Shown here: one piece after another, positions 5,963 to 7,095 of the stretch
Layout: every line of letters starts with the position of its first letter
How positions within the stretch are numbered: position 1 is the stretch's first letter
Assembly: GCA_047618505.1 (NCBI GenBank)
Contig: JBLHLB010000213.1
Coordinates: 1-7,095 of the forward strand
From: JBLHLB01 sp047618505
GTDB lineage: Bacteria > Planctomycetota > UBA1135 > GCA-002686595
Direction of reading: 5' to 3'
DNA length: 7,095 bases
Translations under genes and position numbers: made by a program
The notes under the pieces: generated by a model
The model's input: the letters and a program-made list of their open reading frames with translations, nothing else
Database searches by the model: none
What the model was told of the DNA's origin: nothing

Positions 5963-6021
5963 AAGGAGAACCCAGAGGAAAACCCAGAGGAAAGCCCAGA
6001 GGAAAGCCCAAAAGAAAGCCC
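5963..6021. repeat. 12-bp tandem repeat between tsf and pyrH
   Basis: Four consecutive 12-bp units occupy 5974-6021: AGAGGAAAACCC, AGAGGAAAGCCC twice, then AAAAGAAAGCCC. A degenerate 11-bp copy precedes them at 5963-5973. The plus strand of the core is purine-rich, so the tsf-pyrH transcript carries runs of U/C separated by GGG. The array starts 20 bp after the tsf stop. It looks like a short minisatellite that can gain or lose units by slippage. Confidence 0.9.
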
Positions 6022-6041
6022 AGTCGAATAGAGAGTGCGAA

Positions 6042-6887
6042 TCAGCCGAGAGCGATGCGCTGGAAGCTGACGATCGTAGAGCCCTTGCCGAGAGCTGCCT
6101 CGATGGCCTTCTTGACAGTCATCTTGTCGTCGAGGATCCAGGGCTGATCCTCAAGCGTGTTGGTCGAGTACCACTTGCGCAGCTTGCCCTCGACAATCTT
6201 GTCGCGGTGCTCAGGGGGCTTGGCCTTGATCTCCTCGCTCTCGTTGATGATGGCCTTCTCGCGCTCGACATCCTCGACGGGAACAGCGCCTTGATTCAGG
6301 AACGTCGGGTTGAAGACGACGATGTGCTGGCAGAGGCTCTTGATGACCTCGGCCGCCTGCTCAGCGCCCGCTTCCGTTGTGATCGACGCGATCGCGCCTT
6401 GCTTGTTGTCATGGTGAACATAAGCGCCGACCTGGCCCGCATCGTTGCCCATGCGCACGCAGTTCGAGATCTGGATGTTCTCACCAAATTTGCCCACTGC
6501 CGCTGCCAAGGCGGCCTTGACGTCGCCACCGCCGGCCCACTCCTGGGACAGAAGTGCTTCGGCATCTACGGGGTCTGTCGCGATGACCTGCTTGGACAGC
6601 TCGCCAACGAACTCGACGAAACCTTCGCCCTTGGCCAAGAAGTCCGTCTCGCAGGCGATGCCCACGAGGTGACCGCGCTTGCCACTCGCATCGAGGCAAG
6701 CGATGACGCGGCCTTCCGCCGTGTCACGACTCGCCTTCTTGCCAGCAGACTTGAGGCCTTGCTTGCGCAGGTTGTCAATTGCCGCTTCCATGCTGCCGTC
6801 AGCGCCCTCAAGGGCCTTCTTGCAGTCCATCATCGCCGCGCCAGTTCGCTCGCGCAGCTCACGCACCATCGTTGCCGTGATCGCCAT
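6042..6887 (-). CDS. tsf: Elongation factor Ts
   Basis: EF-Ts is the nucleotide-exchange factor that releases GDP from EF-Tu in the cytoplasm. The 281 residues match the family (about 280). The N-terminal UBA-like module is clear: TATMVRELRERTGAAMMDCKKALE at 4-27, then AIDNLRKQGLKSAGKKASR at 36-54. The core follows with the EF-Tu-contacting CETDFLAKGEGF at 79-90 (Asp82 and Phe83 match the E. coli contact residues) and the N-subdomain around 100-145. The second subdomain carries AYVHHDNKQGAIAS (155-168) and HIVVFNP (188-194). The predicted coiled-coil stretch is about 208-240, and the conserved C-terminus is VSFQRIALG. ATG at 6887 matches the family start; the Shine-Dalgarno site is weak (AGAGAG about ten bases upstream). 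It is the first gene of the tsf-pyrH-frr run; rpsB should lie beyond the right edge. Confidence 0.98.
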   Translation of the reverse strand: MAITATMVRELRERTGAAMMDCKKALEGADGSMEAAIDNLRKQGLKSAGKKASRDTAEGRVIACLDASGKRGHLVGIACETDFLAKGEGFVEFVGELSKQVIATDPVDAEALLSQEWAGGGDVKAALAAAVGKFGENIQISNCVRMGNDAGQVGAYVHHDNKQGAIASITTEAGAEQAAEVIKSLCQHIVVFNPTFLNQGAVPVEDVEREKAIINESEEIKAKPPEHRDKIVEGKLRKWYSTNTLEDQPWILDDKMTVKKAIEAALGKGSTIVSFQRIALG

Positions 6888-7095
6888 GGCTCGGATACTC
6901 TCTTAACGTGGGGCCAGGAGCCCCGGTGATTTGGCGCTAGGCGCCGATTGGGGTCTACCGCAGCAAGCGCCGGGCAGTGAAAAAGGGGGGGTGACGCCCA
7001 AGCCTTCACAGCTCAGGTGTCTAGTTGTCTTTCCCTAGAAGCGACGTACATTCTCGCCGAGGAGTCCTCGCCGAGTTTGTCCGAAGTGCTCCCCA
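6888..7095 (-). promoter_or_regulatory. Leader/intergenic region upstream of tsf
   Basis: No gene can be assigned in these 208 bases. The end of rpsB is expected near here, but none of the minus-strand frames at the edge gives a recognisable S2 C-terminus. Visible structures are: GGGGC-CAGGA-GCCCC (6910-6924); GGCGC-TAG-GCGCC (6933-6945); arms GTGAA (6977-6981) and TTCAC (7005-7009) enclosing A5 and G7 tracts (6980-6991); and CGAGGA-G-TCCTCG (7058-7070) within a direct repeat of TCGCCGAG (7054 and 7068). On the minus strand the third structure ends in CCCCCCC-TTTTT, which weakly resembles a terminator or attenuator. No convincing -35/-10 pair is seen. Confidence 0.45.

Noticed and set aside
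4147..6041. In-frame open stretches after the stop codons of pepP (42 codons), frr (48) and tsf (44), considered as programmed readthrough.
   Set aside because: At this GC content stop codons occur about once in 35 codons by chance, so such lengths are expected. The stretches have no shared motif next to the stops.
5898..6041. The repeat-containing spacer considered as a CRISPR-like array.
   Set aside because: The units are 12 bp, directly adjacent and without spacers, and there are no cas genes nearby; it is a simple tandem repeat.
5832..6929. A 365-codon plus-strand frame opposite tsf and the tsf-pyrH spacer.
   Set aside because: tsf on the minus strand is unmistakable. The plus frame gains length only because of the base composition and the 12-bp repeat.

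Overview
This is a GC-rich bacterial chromosome segment. All of it looks like ordinary, densely coded housekeeping DNA plus one accessory-metabolism gene. I see no phage, transposon, CRISPR or toxin-antitoxin signature. The combination of an EboE-type protein, a Trm112-like protein with a long insert between its two zinc-knuckle half-sites, and a secreted protein of unknown family suggests a Planctomycetota/Verrucomicrobiota-type lineage, perhaps a marine planctomycete. That assignment is an inference from remembered family style and is not secure.

Layout. The left part (1-1502) is on the minus strand: a Trm112-like small protein (1257-1502), then an EboE-like TIM-barrel protein (1-1193) that runs off the left edge and lacks only its last residues. 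Diverging from them after only 36 bp is a plus-strand pair: a putatively exported protein of unknown function (1539-2756) and a Xaa-Pro aminopeptidase of the PepP type (2827-4146) with all five metal ligands present. The right part (4279-7095) is on the minus strand. Read in transcription order it holds an untranslated leader of at least 208 nt, tsf (EF-Ts), pyrH (UMP kinase), frr (ribosome recycling factor) and a tRNA-Lys(UUU) gene with encoded CCA. This is the conserved rpsB-tsf-pyrH-frr translation/UMP cluster; rpsB would be expected just beyond the right edge. The pepP and tRNA-Lys genes converge on a 130-bp gap with several overlapping hairpins.

How the genes relate. EF-Ts recharges EF-Tu, RRF recycles ribosomes after termination, and UMP kinase feeds pyrimidine nucleotide synthesis, so the right half is a growth-linked operon ending beside a tRNA gene. 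The left minus-strand gene pair may be the edge of an ebo (metabolite export) cluster.

The unusual non-coding features are a 12-bp tandem repeat between tsf and pyrH, a perfect 8-bp hairpin just before the frr ribosome binding site, and a G7 tract in the leader before tsf. None amounts to a convincing new system; the most open question is the unknown exported protein and the ebo neighbourhood to the left.
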